The notes under the pieces were generated by a model. It had not been told where the DNA came from and did no database searches. It was given only the letters and a program-made list of their open reading frames with translations. A program made the translations under genes and the position numbers. Source: Gp13-AA77 sp035578005 (GTDB lineage Bacteria > Acidobacteriota > Terriglobia > UBA7540). Taken from it: a DNA stretch of 64,000 nt. Where the stretch lies: NCBI GenBank assembly GCA_035578005.1, contig DATJYK010000465.1, positions 9,508 through 73,507 on the forward strand, read 5' to 3'. Below are positions 25,933 to 34,010 of the stretch, piece by piece; positions within the stretch are counted from its first letter, which is position 1; the number at the start of each line of letters is the position of its first letter.

Positions 25933-26883
25933 ATGAGAGTTACCTCCGCCCTGCTCGCCAGCTTGCTGTTGATTCCAGCCTCCAGTCTGAAGGTGTTCGG
26001 TGCAGCCGCATCGAAACCGGCACCCAAACCCGGCGTCGAACGTCCACCGATCGTCGGCGTCGCCCACATTGGACTCAAGACGGATAACCTCGCCGCCGCG
26101 CGCGAATTCTATGGTCATGTGCTCGGTTTCGAGGAGCCCTTCACGCTCGATAAGCCTGGCGGCGGGCTGATGCTGACTTATTTCAAGGTCAACGACCATC
26201 AGTACGTCGAAATCTTTCCCGATCTCCAAAGTCCCACCGAAGACCGTCTTTCACATATTGCCTTTGAGACCACGGACGCGGCCCGGTTGCGCAATTATCT
26301 CGCCGCGCGCGGCGTGACGGTGCCGGCTGAGGTCAAACCCGGCCGGGATGGCAACTTGAGTTTCATGGTGAAAGACCCCGACGGCCATTCGGTGGAATTC
26401 GTCCAGTATCTGCCGGGCTCGCTGCACAGCCACAATTTCGGCAAGTTTCTGCCGGATACTCGCATCTCTCAGCACATCATTCATGTGGGCGTCACCGTCC
26501 ATGACCGGGCGGCCGCCGACAAGTTCTATAAGGATGTTTTGGACTTCCGCGTGATGTGGTATGGAGGCATGAAGGACGACCGCACCGATTGGGTGGATAT
26601 GCGGGTCCCGGAGGGCACCGACTGGCTGGAGTACATGCTCAACGTGAACAACCCCTCGCCCAAGACGTTGGGCGTGATGCATCATCTGGCGTTGGGGGTC
26701 GATAGCGTTCAGCAGTCCTTCAAAACGGTGACGGAGCGCGGATACAAGGCCGAGCCCCCGAAGATCGGCCGCGACGGCAAATGGCAACTGAATCTCTATG
26801 ACCCGAATCTGACCCGCGTGGAAACCATGGAATTCAAGCCCGTGCAGACACCCTGCTGCTCGCCGATGATGACGGGACCGTGA
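25933..26883 (+). CDS. VOC-superfamily (glyoxalase/dioxygenase fold) protein, exported
   Basis: A 316-residue protein with a signal-like N-terminus (MRVTSALLASLLLIPASS). It has two vicinal-oxygen-chelate modules, the first beginning VAHIGLKTDNLAAAREFYGHVLGF and the second IIHVGVTVHDRAAADKFYKDVLDF. Candidate metal ligands are the His of each opening strand and the Glu residues of YVEIFP, VEFVQYL and LEYML. Reaction unknown; the family includes lyases, dioxygenases and resistance proteins. ATG 25933 is chosen because the longer frame upstream is Arg-rich and overlaps repeat DNA. Confidence 0.85.
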   Translation: MRVTSALLASLLLIPASSLKVFGAAASKPAPKPGVERPPIVGVAHIGLKTDNLAAAREFYGHVLGFEEPFTLDKPGGGLMLTYFKVNDHQYVEIFPDLQSPTEDRLSHIAFETTDAARLRNYLAARGVTVPAEVKPGRDGNLSFMVKDPDGHSVEFVQYLPGSLHSHNFGKFLPDTRISQHIIHVGVTVHDRAAADKFYKDVLDFRVMWYGGMKDDRTDWVDMRVPEGTDWLEYMLNVNNPSPKTLGVMHHLALGVDSVQQSFKTVTERGYKAEPPKIGRDGKWQLNLYDPNLTRVETMEFKPVQTPCCSPMMTGP

Positions 26884-27071
26884 TCAATGACCGCTGGCGA
26901 ATCTGTTTCGCGTGGCCCGAGGGATGGTCCGCCGGGTGGCGAAGACATCGCCTTTCATGTCGTCGCCACCAGCGTCCCCTTACTCAAGCGGAATAGCGTC
27001 CCTTGTGAGACATCGCATGTAGCCTATTCTTGAACGCTATACTGTGTCTGAAATACATTAGTAAGATTGAC

Positions 27072-27100
27072 TTGACACCTTCCGCCATTCGTGCTACACA
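27072..27100 (+). promoter_or_regulatory. Candidate promoter upstream of array D
   Basis: A perfect TTGACA at 27072-27077 is followed after 17 bases by TACACA. It would drive transcription through repeat array D toward the bactofilin gene. Weak -10 match. Confidence 0.3.
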
Positions 27101-27247
27101 GGAGGCGAGCACTTGATTGAGTTGCGGCGGCCCGCAAGATGGAGAAGGCTGTGTTTGGCGATACGAGAAGCATGGGCTGAAACAAGCGGAAGGCCTCCGT
27201 CGTTTTGGGGAACCGGGGAATTTTTGAACATCGAAAATGAAGGAGAG

Positions 27248-27355
27248 TCCCACGATATTGTTGAAAACAAAGGGTCAAATTTTCTATCCCACGATGTTGA
27301 TGATAAATAAGGGACTTAACTCTTCTATCCCACGATGTTAATGATGGCCAAGGGT
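27248..27355 (+). repeat. Tagged short-repeat array D (three units)
   Basis: Units begin at 27248, 27287 and 27328 with TCCCACGAT, then ATTGTTGAAAACAAAGGG, GTTGATGATAAATAAGGG and GTTAATGATGGCCAAGGG respectively. Spacings are 39 and 41 bp. The five-base tag ACGAT is constant, and the tail relates to GTTATTGAAAACAAAGG of arrays A and B. Confidence 0.75.
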
Positions 27356-27637
27356 TTATGCTGCGTGGCTGCGGACCCTGCGCTGCACGCGCTCGTCGCT
27401 CTCGAAAGCGAGTCGTGAATGAAGCCCCGACGCGCCCCGACGCAGAGCGCCTTACTCAGACTCGCCGGTCGTGTTACAGTTGTACGGGGTCCCGCGTGAG
27501 GTGTCGTCGGTGCGGATGCCACAAGGGCAACCCGATGGCACTGACAGAAAGTTGCGCTGGCTGTGCAAAACGGTTAATATGCAGTTGACACGAAGCTCAG
27601 CTATCCGCGAAAGAGCTGCGTCAACAGGACGGGACTT

Positions 27638-28213
27638 ATGCCTCTATGGGAAAAAAAACCTCGCCCTCCCACACCGGAGGGTTCTAACGGAAGTTTGGAT
27701 GTGAGCGCAACTGCAAACGCTATTTCAGACCTAGGCCTAAAGCCGGACTTGGCATTTTCTTCGCCGTCCGAGTCCCTTCGAATGGAGAAACGTATGTCCG
27801 ACACAACCCCACGCCAGACTCCCGCGAACGTCGGGGGCCAGCCAGCCTCCGTGTTAGGCCGGTCGATCGCTCTTAAAGGAGAGCTCACCGGAAAAGAAGA
27901 TCTCGTGGTGGAAGGCCAATTCGAAGGCACCATTGACGTGGCCGAGCACACCGTCACGGTCGGAGCGCAAGGCCAGGTGAAGTCCGAAATCCGGGCCCGG
28001 CACGTGGTGGTGCACGGCTCGGTGACCGGGAAAGTGACGGCGCGCGAAAAAATCGACATTCGACGCACCGGCAACGTCACCGGGGACCTGGTTTCGGCTG
28101 GGGTCGCTATCGAGGACGGGGCCTACTTCAAAGGAAGCATCGAGATCCTGCGCGAGGGTCGCACCGAGCCGCTGCGTGAGCCTCTGCGCTCCCAGGCTGT
28201 GGCCGCGAAGTAA
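27638..28213 (+). CDS. Bactofilin
   Basis: A 191-residue cytoskeletal protein. The core (about 72-165) is the right-handed beta-helix of bactofilins, seen as repeating short strands (SIALKGELTGKEDLVVEGQF, EHTVTVGAQGQV, ARHVVVHGSVTGKV, IDIRRTGNVTGDL). Disordered, Pro/Ser-rich termini flank it, as is usual. Bactofilins self-assemble without nucleotides and can scaffold cell-shape or polar proteins. ATG 27638 (MPLWEKK) is taken; ATG 27782 or 27794 would remove part of the disordered tail only. Confidence 0.9.
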   Translation: MPLWEKKPRPPTPEGSNGSLDVSATANAISDLGLKPDLAFSSPSESLRMEKRMSDTTPRQTPANVGGQPASVLGRSIALKGELTGKEDLVVEGQFEGTIDVAEHTVTVGAQGQVKSEIRARHVVVHGSVTGKVTAREKIDIRRTGNVTGDLVSAGVAIEDGAYFKGSIEILREGRTEPLREPLRSQAVAAK

Positions 28214-28399
28214 GGCGTGGGCGGCAGCAAGGTCTGCCGGGACGTGCCTCGTACATAATTAGGCTAGGATTGCGCGTCCCAGCAGCCTGAGGAGCACGAA
28301 GAGTTCCGGTGTTTTGAAGGAGGGATTTCCCCCGCTTCCAGCCTTGCCCCATTTTTCTTTGGGCCTATACGCACCTTTGAGCTTAGACGGCACCGAACG

Positions 28400-29023
28400 A
28401 TGCTCGTAAGACCCAGCCGCTCAGACTCGCGTGCTGAGCCTAATAGTGCATCCTTTCCGAGTTTTGCCCTGCGCTGGCTCTGGCAATATTTTGAAGACGT
28501 TCCGCAGCCGCGGGTGATGGATTGTGGTCCTTTGCACTCGGCCACGGTACAAGCACTGCTTAAACGTTGCGGCAAGCTTTACCGGTGCGATCTGATTTCC
28601 GGTTTGGACCAGCGCGAGCCGGTGCTCTGGGATCGCTCGGGCAAGACGCCCGTCTTCCGCACCGAAGCCTTGCTCACCGGAATCCCCGAAGTTCCCCTTG
28701 CCTCGCTCTCGGCAATCTTCTGCTGGCATTTGCTTGACCTGGTCCCGCACGACGCAGTTGCCGAAGTCGCGCTGCGCTTTCACGGGCTGCTGGCGCCGGG
28801 GGGCGTGTTGTTCTGCATGCTCCGTGAGCCGCGCTTGGAAAAGGGCGCCGATCCGGACTGGCGCATGGAAGGCCTTACCGATTTGGTTAGGGTACGCGAG
28901 GGCAGCAAGCCGTTTGATTATCCCGCGCTGAGCAACCGTGAGCTCGACCGCCTCATTCCAACCGGTAGTGTGAAGACGTTTCTTACGCGCTCGGGCTGGC
29001 GGGAAGTACTGGCGGTGAAGTGA
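28400..29023 (+). CDS. Class I SAM-dependent methyltransferase-like protein
   Basis: A 207-residue protein with a degenerate Rossmann methyltransferase pattern: RVMDCGPLHSATVQALLK as the nucleotide-binding strand-loop-helix, LYRCDLISG as strand 2, LSAIFCWHLLDLVP as strand 4, and LLAPGGVLFCML as the post-core strand. The glycine-rich loop is poor (DCGP rather than DxGxG), so activity is uncertain. It overlaps the lytic transglycosylase gene by four bases (GTGA), suggesting a coupled operon with the bactofilin upstream, all relating to the envelope. Confidence 0.65.
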   Translation: MLVRPSRSDSRAEPNSASFPSFALRWLWQYFEDVPQPRVMDCGPLHSATVQALLKRCGKLYRCDLISGLDQREPVLWDRSGKTPVFRTEALLTGIPEVPLASLSAIFCWHLLDLVPHDAVAEVALRFHGLLAPGGVLFCMLREPRLEKGADPDWRMEGLTDLVRVREGSKPFDYPALSNRELDRLIPTGSVKTFLTRSGWREVLAVK

Positions 29024-31350
29024 GGGGGGCACTGAGGCGCGGGGGAATGCTGAAGAGATGTGCGATTGCGGCCTTGCTGATCTTCGCCTTCGCAAGGGCG
29101 GACGCCGGCACGGCAACAACTCAAGCGCCCGTTGCGCATTCTCGTCCCACGCTGCTGGTGCCCCCTGAACTCCGGATGTTGGCGGCGCGAGCTGACACCA
29201 GGCCCGGTTGGGCTCCGCTCGAGCGCTATGCTGAGTCAGCGCGCGACCGCGAATCGAAGGGCCTCGCCTACCTGGCGCTTGGCTACCGCGAGTATCAGGC
29301 GGCAGCCTATGGGCCGGCGTTAGACCACCTGGAGCGCGCTGCCGCCACGGGCTTCTCTCTTGCCGACTTCGCCCAATATTACCGCGCGGCAGCCGCGCAG
29401 CAGGCGGGCCAGCCGGATATTGCAGCCCACGCGTTGTCCGAATTCAAGGACCTCTTTCCGAAAAGTGTGCTCGGCATCGACGCCACACGCCTTTTCGCCT
29501 TCTGCTTGATCCAGTCAGGACAGCCCGAACAGGCTATTCGCGTGTTGGAGGCCGCGCCTTCCCTGCAGAAGCAGCCGCCGCTCGAATACCTGCTAGGCCA
29601 AGCTTACGAGAAGGCCAACAAACTCACCGAAGCCGCGCGCGCTTTGCAGGATGTCTACTACCAGTTCGCCACAGCATCGGAGGCGGCACCGTCCGCAACC
29701 TTGCTGAAGTCTATTCAATTGCGTTTGGGAGCGAACTACCCAGCGCCGTCGGAGGAGCTTCGGACTACGCGCGCCGGCGCCTTGGAAAAGGTGGGCCGCC
29801 TCGAAGCAGCGCTGGACGAGTATCAATCGCTGCTGAAGGATGATCCTACCGCCGCGTCCTCTTTCGCCTGGCGCTTGGGTCGCGACCGCTGCCTTATCGC
29901 TCTCGGGCACACCGGCGAAGCGTTGGCTGATCTTTCCGCCGACGGCTGGCCGGCCGGAGACATCGATGCCGAGCGCATTCTGCTGATGGTGCGGGCTCAC
30001 TCTCGCGCCCGAGACGAGAGCGCCATGCTGGCGGCGCTTGACCAGATGGCGCGGATTCACCTGGGGTCCTCCGCTTACGCATCCGCTCTCGACTCGGCAT
30101 CCTTTTTCTTTCTGCGCCAGGTGGATTGGCCGCGAGCCAGTACGTTTGGGAAGACGTTAACAGAGTCATGCCCGAACTCAGAGTTGGCTGAGAAGGCCGA
30201 ATGGGAAGTGGCATGGGCAGCGTATCTGGCGGGAGATACAGGTGAGGCCCAACGAAGATTTCTGGCCTATGTGGGACACCATCCCTCATCTTTCAGAATT
30301 CCGGCGGCGCTTTACTGGCTGGGCCGGCTGGATGAGGCCGAGCATCAACTGGAGGGCGCCGTCTCTGTTTACAAGGTTCTTCGGCAACGCTATTGGAGCA
30401 ACTACTACTCGTTGCGAGCTGCCGAGCGCGAGCAGAGCCTCGCTGGTCCCCTGGCCGCCCACGCAAAAGCTTCGGACTCGTCGGCGTTGGAAAGCGCTTC
30501 CCTGCCGCCTGAGCTTCGCGCCATCGCCGAGCACGCAGGCTCAGCGGCCGATCATAACGATGATCAGGCCCGACTTTGTGGATCGACACCGTCCAATGAG
30601 TCCGAGCGCCCCGCCCTGACGCTCGCTGCTCTCAGTCTTACCGACTTGGCTGAACACGACCTTCGCTTGCGGCTGCAGGAAGCAGCGGGCAGCGGCGAAA
30701 CGGCAGATCTGCGGCTGGCTCTGGCGCGAATCGAACGCGAGCGCCAGGAGTATGAGGCGGCGACGTACCATGCGAAGAGGGTGGTGCCTAATTACGCGAA
30801 CCTGGATTTCGACGCGTTGCCGGCTGAGATCTGGAGCTTGCTCTACCCTGAGGCATTCTGGGATCTGGTCCGGCGCAACGCATACGCGAACCGCCTTGAT
30901 CCCTATCTCGTGATGGCGCTCGTCCGGCAGGAATCGGGATTTGACCCCAAGGCAGTCTCGGGGCCTGGTGCCCGTGGGCTCATGCAGTTGTTGCCTCCGA
31001 CCGCGAGGGAGCTAACGCGGGGGCCGCACGGTAACCGCCGTCATCCCCGCGCAAGCGGCAATCTCTTTGACCCCGGCTATAATCTTCGTGTGGGCTGCAG
31101 GTTCTTCAGCGAAATGATCCGCGAATTTAACGGGAGCCTCGAGCAGGCTCTGGCGGCCTATAATGCCGGACCCGACCGCGTGAAGCAGTGGCTGAACGGT
31201 CATTCGTTTCCGGAGCCGGCCGCGTTTGTGGAGAGCATTCCCTTTCCGGAAACGCGCACGTACGTGCAGACGGTTCTGCGGGACCAGGTGGTGTACCGGC
31301 AATTGATGGCAGGGAAGCCGAGATTCAAAGCGTGCGGTTCGAGGTCTTGA
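29020..31350 (+). CDS. Lytic murein transglycosylase, Slt70-type with TPR-like superhelix
   Basis: A 776-residue exported protein. The leader MLKRCAIAALLIFAFARADA begins at residue 10 of the GTG start. A long alpha-helical TPR-like region spans about 60-580, then an SLT catalytic domain about 615-760 with catalytic Glu638 in RQESGFDPKAVSG, followed by GARGLMQLLP and AYNAGPDRVKQW. It cleaves peptidoglycan glycan strands to anhydro-muropeptides in the periplasm. Within the SLT domain, bases 31037-31064 resemble an arm of repeat R (23 of 28 identical) and encode RRHPRASGNL. Start 29020 overlaps the upstream stop; ATG 29047 is the alternative. Confidence 0.88.
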   Translation: MRGALRRGGMLKRCAIAALLIFAFARADAGTATTQAPVAHSRPTLLVPPELRMLAARADTRPGWAPLERYAESARDRESKGLAYLALGYREYQAAAYGPALDHLERAAATGFSLADFAQYYRAAAAQQAGQPDIAAHALSEFKDLFPKSVLGIDATRLFAFCLIQSGQPEQAIRVLEAAPSLQKQPPLEYLLGQAYEKANKLTEAARALQDVYYQFATASEAAPSATLLKSIQLRLGANYPAPSEELRTTRAGALEKVGRLEAALDEYQSLLKDDPTAASSFAWRLGRDRCLIALGHTGEALADLSADGWPAGDIDAERILLMVRAHSRARDESAMLAALDQMARIHLGSSAYASALDSASFFFLRQVDWPRASTFGKTLTESCPNSELAEKAEWEVAWAAYLAGDTGEAQRRFLAYVGHHPSSFRIPAALYWLGRLDEAEHQLEGAVSVYKVLRQRYWSNYYSLRAAEREQSLAGPLAAHAKASDSSALESASLPPELRAIAEHAGSAADHNDDQARLCGSTPSNESERPALTLAALSLTDLAEHDLRLRLQEAAGSGETADLRLALARIERERQEYEAATYHAKRVVPNYANLDFDALPAEIWSLLYPEAFWDLVRRNAYANRLDPYLVMALVRQESGFDPKAVSGPGARGLMQLLPPTARELTRGPHGNRRHPRASGNLFDPGYNLRVGCRFFSEMIREFNGSLEQALAAYNAGPDRVKQWLNGHSFPEPAAFVESIPFPETRTYVQTVLRDQVVYRQLMAGKPRFKACGSRS

Positions 31351-31554
31351 CCGGGTGCTGTGAAATCGAAGGCAGGCGTCGGGCACCTTCAAGTTAACGA
31401 AAGCAACGTCGTGGCGAGATGTTTTTCCGGCCCGTCACGGCTAATCTGTGCCTCTCTGAACGCTTTTCATCGCATCGGTTTTGATCTTCTGAAGCTCTCT
31501 TGAAGCGCGCGTGAAGAAAGTACACACGCTTACCTCGTCGAAAAGGATGGAGTC

Positions 31555-32730
31555 TTGGCACCGATCTACGAACATCACATTTCGCATAAGGCCACGCAGT
31601 TTACGGAATCCGTAATCCGCGAAATGACGCGGCTGGCGCTGGAGCACGGCGCCATGAATCTGGCGCAAGGCTTTCCGGATTTCGGCGCCCCTGCCGAGGT
31701 GAAGGAAGCCGCTCAGCGAGCCATCGCCGCCGACATCAATCAATACGCCATCACCTGGGGTGCGCGCGAATTCCGGCGAGCGATCGCTGACCGTTTCGAG
31801 CACGACACGGGCCTCGCGATCGATCCGGAGCGCGAGATTACCGTGACCTGTGGCGCCACCGAGGCGATGATCGCGTCGCTTCTGGCCGTCGTCGACCCCG
31901 GCGACGAAGTGGTGGTATTCGAGCCTTTTTATGAAAACTACGGCCCGGACGCCATTATTTGCGGGGCGGTGCCACGGTTCGTTCAGCTAAGGCCGCCTGA
32001 CTGGAAATTTGATCTCGACGAGTTTCGCTCGGCGATAAACGGCCGGACGCGGGCCGTGATCCTCAATACCCCAAACAACCCCACCGGTAAGGTTTTTTCA
32101 AGGGAGGAACTAGGCATTATTGCCGAGGCCGTCTTGGAATCCAGCGCTTATGTCGTAACCGACGAAATCTACCAGTACATGACCTACGATGGCGCCCGTC
32201 ACGTATCAATGGCTACACTGCCGGGGATGCGTGAGCGAACGATCACGCTCAATGCTCTCTCCAAAACCTACAGCGTGACGGGCTGGCGGGTGGGATATGC
32301 GATTGCAGCGCCCGAGGTAAGCAACGCCATTCGGAAGATGCACGACTTCCTGACGGTTGGAGCGGCAGCGCCCCTACAGGAGGCGGGCGTCACTGCCTTG
32401 CGGATGCCCGAGGACTACTACGGACGGCTGGCCACAGATTATGAGCGCCGCCGTGACGTTATGCTGGCTTCTCTGAGCGTGGCGGGGTTTGGCTGCCACA
32501 AGCCCCGCGGCGCCTATTACATCATGACCGACATCTCGGGCTTCGGGTTCCCGAATGACGTCGAATTCGCGCAATACCTGGTCCGCGAGATCGGCGTGGC
32601 GGTCGTGCCTGGCAGCAGCTTCTACAGCGCCGCCGCTGCGGGCAGTCAGCAGGTCCGCTTCTGTTTCTCGAAGACGGACGCCACCCTGGACGAAGCGGCA
32701 CGCCGACTAGCGAAGCTGGCGGCACGGTGA
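31555..32730 (+). CDS. PLP-dependent aminotransferase, class I
   Basis: A 391-residue fold-type I aminotransferase. The PLP Lys237 lies in NALSKTYSVTGWRVGY. NTPNNPTGKV, VVTDEIYQ and the carboxylate-binding Arg near the C-terminus (QQVRFCFSK) are all present. The N-terminal AMNLAQGFPDFGAP motif resembles the methionine/kynurenine/aromatic aminotransferase group (YbdL/KAT-like) more than classical aspartate aminotransferase. Starts with TTG behind GGATGGAG. Monocistronic by spacing. Confidence 0.9.
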   Translation: MAPIYEHHISHKATQFTESVIREMTRLALEHGAMNLAQGFPDFGAPAEVKEAAQRAIAADINQYAITWGAREFRRAIADRFEHDTGLAIDPEREITVTCGATEAMIASLLAVVDPGDEVVVFEPFYENYGPDAIICGAVPRFVQLRPPDWKFDLDEFRSAINGRTRAVILNTPNNPTGKVFSREELGIIAEAVLESSAYVVTDEIYQYMTYDGARHVSMATLPGMRERTITLNALSKTYSVTGWRVGYAIAAPEVSNAIRKMHDFLTVGAAAPLQEAGVTALRMPEDYYGRLATDYERRRDVMLASLSVAGFGCHKPRGAYYIMTDISGFGFPNDVEFAQYLVREIGVAVVPGSSFYSAAAAGSQQVRFCFSKTDATLDEAARRLAKLAAR

Positions 32731-32908
32731 GTTCACCGTGCGGGCGCCGCTGGCACCTTGAAGAACGGTCAGGGCCGGTATGCCCACCTGTTGGTGCAAG
32801 AAGTCTGCCTTGAAGTGACCTGGAGAATGAGCAAGAATTAGGCAGACGGTACAGGACTCGTCGTACGGCGGCCGATCTCAGTTGGCCGAATTCCTTACGC
32901 CTTGGTCT

Positions 32909-33292
32909 TCAACGGCTTGCGAGCTTGCGGGCGCAATCGAGCAGGAAGGCTCGATCCGATTCCACGATCTGTCCCACGAGGTCTTTGAGCTGCAGCAGAA
33001 ACCTGGCGTCGGATCCTGCTGTGCCGGACGCTTGTGCCATTTCCTCGAGTGTGGCCGGAGGCTTTCCGCCCACTGCGGCGGGCAGAGCCTCATCCTGAGC
33101 CGTGTAGAACAGCCGATACAAAGGAACATCTAGCGCCCCAGCGAATCGCTGCAGAGTCTCAATAGACGGTACGGTGTGGCCGTGCTCGACCCTCGAAATA
33201 TAACCACGCAGCATTCCCGTACGTCTTTCAATGTCACCTTGCGAAAGGCCTTTCTGATCCCGCAAGTGACGAATTCTTTGACCGATTGACAT
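32909..33292 (-). CDS. XRE-family transcriptional regulator
   Basis: A 127-residue protein. A lambda-repressor-type helix-turn-helix (about 4-58) reads IGQRIRHLRDQKGLSQGDIE, then GMLRGYISRVEHGHTVPSIETL. The C-terminal part (PLYRLFYTAQDEALPA...) is helical with no metal or peptide-binding motif I can name. ATG 33292 has GGGAGG upstream; the longer frame to 33388 is unsupported. No neighbouring target is evident. Confidence 0.88.
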   Translation of the reverse strand: MSIGQRIRHLRDQKGLSQGDIERRTGMLRGYISRVEHGHTVPSIETLQRFAGALDVPLYRLFYTAQDEALPAAVGGKPPATLEEMAQASGTAGSDARFLLQLKDLVGQIVESDRAFLLDCARKLASR

Positions 33293-34010
33293 TTTGCCAC
33301 CCTCCCTTAGCTTTGCCTTAGACCAGTGCTGCTTGTAGTTCATACGTTTCGCGTTCGTTAGACGGATTTCGGGCTTTTCCCCCCTCACCTTCCGCCCGAA
33401 GCCCGAGGAAGGGAGTGAGAGTAATATTTACGGCTCGCCAGTGGTCTTAGCCGCGGGCAAGCCGTCCCCCTTCTCACCTCACTCCCATCCTCGACTCTCG
33501 ACTCCAACACTTGGTAACCTCTGCTACCACTCCCCAGACCCAGCGACCCGGCCTTCCGGTCACGCCGGCCTCTGCGCGCCGTTCGCATGGCCTCGCAAGC
33601 TGGTCCTGGATTCTGACGCCACCTCTCCGCCACTCAACTCGAAAGAACGATAAATGGGTCCGAGCCGAAACGCTGAAACTGTTGCCACGGCCCCTGGCTG
33701 TAACATTCCTGCCATTTCCTCGAAGTCGTCACACCAGCCTTCTACGGCTCCACTCTCCTTGTTGAGGATCACCAGAAGGCCTGTTTCGGCGACCATAAGA
33801 TTCCTTCTGCTTCGGCTACGAACGCCCGGTCGTTTCGATCAGTGTTAGGTCTCGCAACATCCTCGCGACGTTGCGGAGCCGCGCTCAATCCGCTAAAATT
33901 GGCTTCTTCCCATAAGCCGCTGGCACCTAACCGTGCGTCACCGTCATTCAAGCTACGGCCTCCGGCGAGTGAATGTAATTAGGGCGTGCTGAAAGTTTAG
34001 TGAATCTTTT
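33293..34010. other. Intergenic region, no gene seen
   Basis: About 720 bp between the divergent XRE regulator and the winged-helix/TPR gene. Short Pro/Arg/Ser-rich frames only. No repeat family member was recognised. Confidence 0.45.

Larger units (their letters stand above)
26884..27637. other. Intergenic region with array D
   Basis: About 750 bp without a gene. It contains a candidate promoter (27072-27100) and repeat array D (27248-27355). The remaining sequence is unassigned. Confidence 0.5.

Noticed and set aside
27113..27310. 65-residue frame over array D
   Set aside because: Its second half (SHDIVENKG) is the translated repeat; no evidence for a protein.
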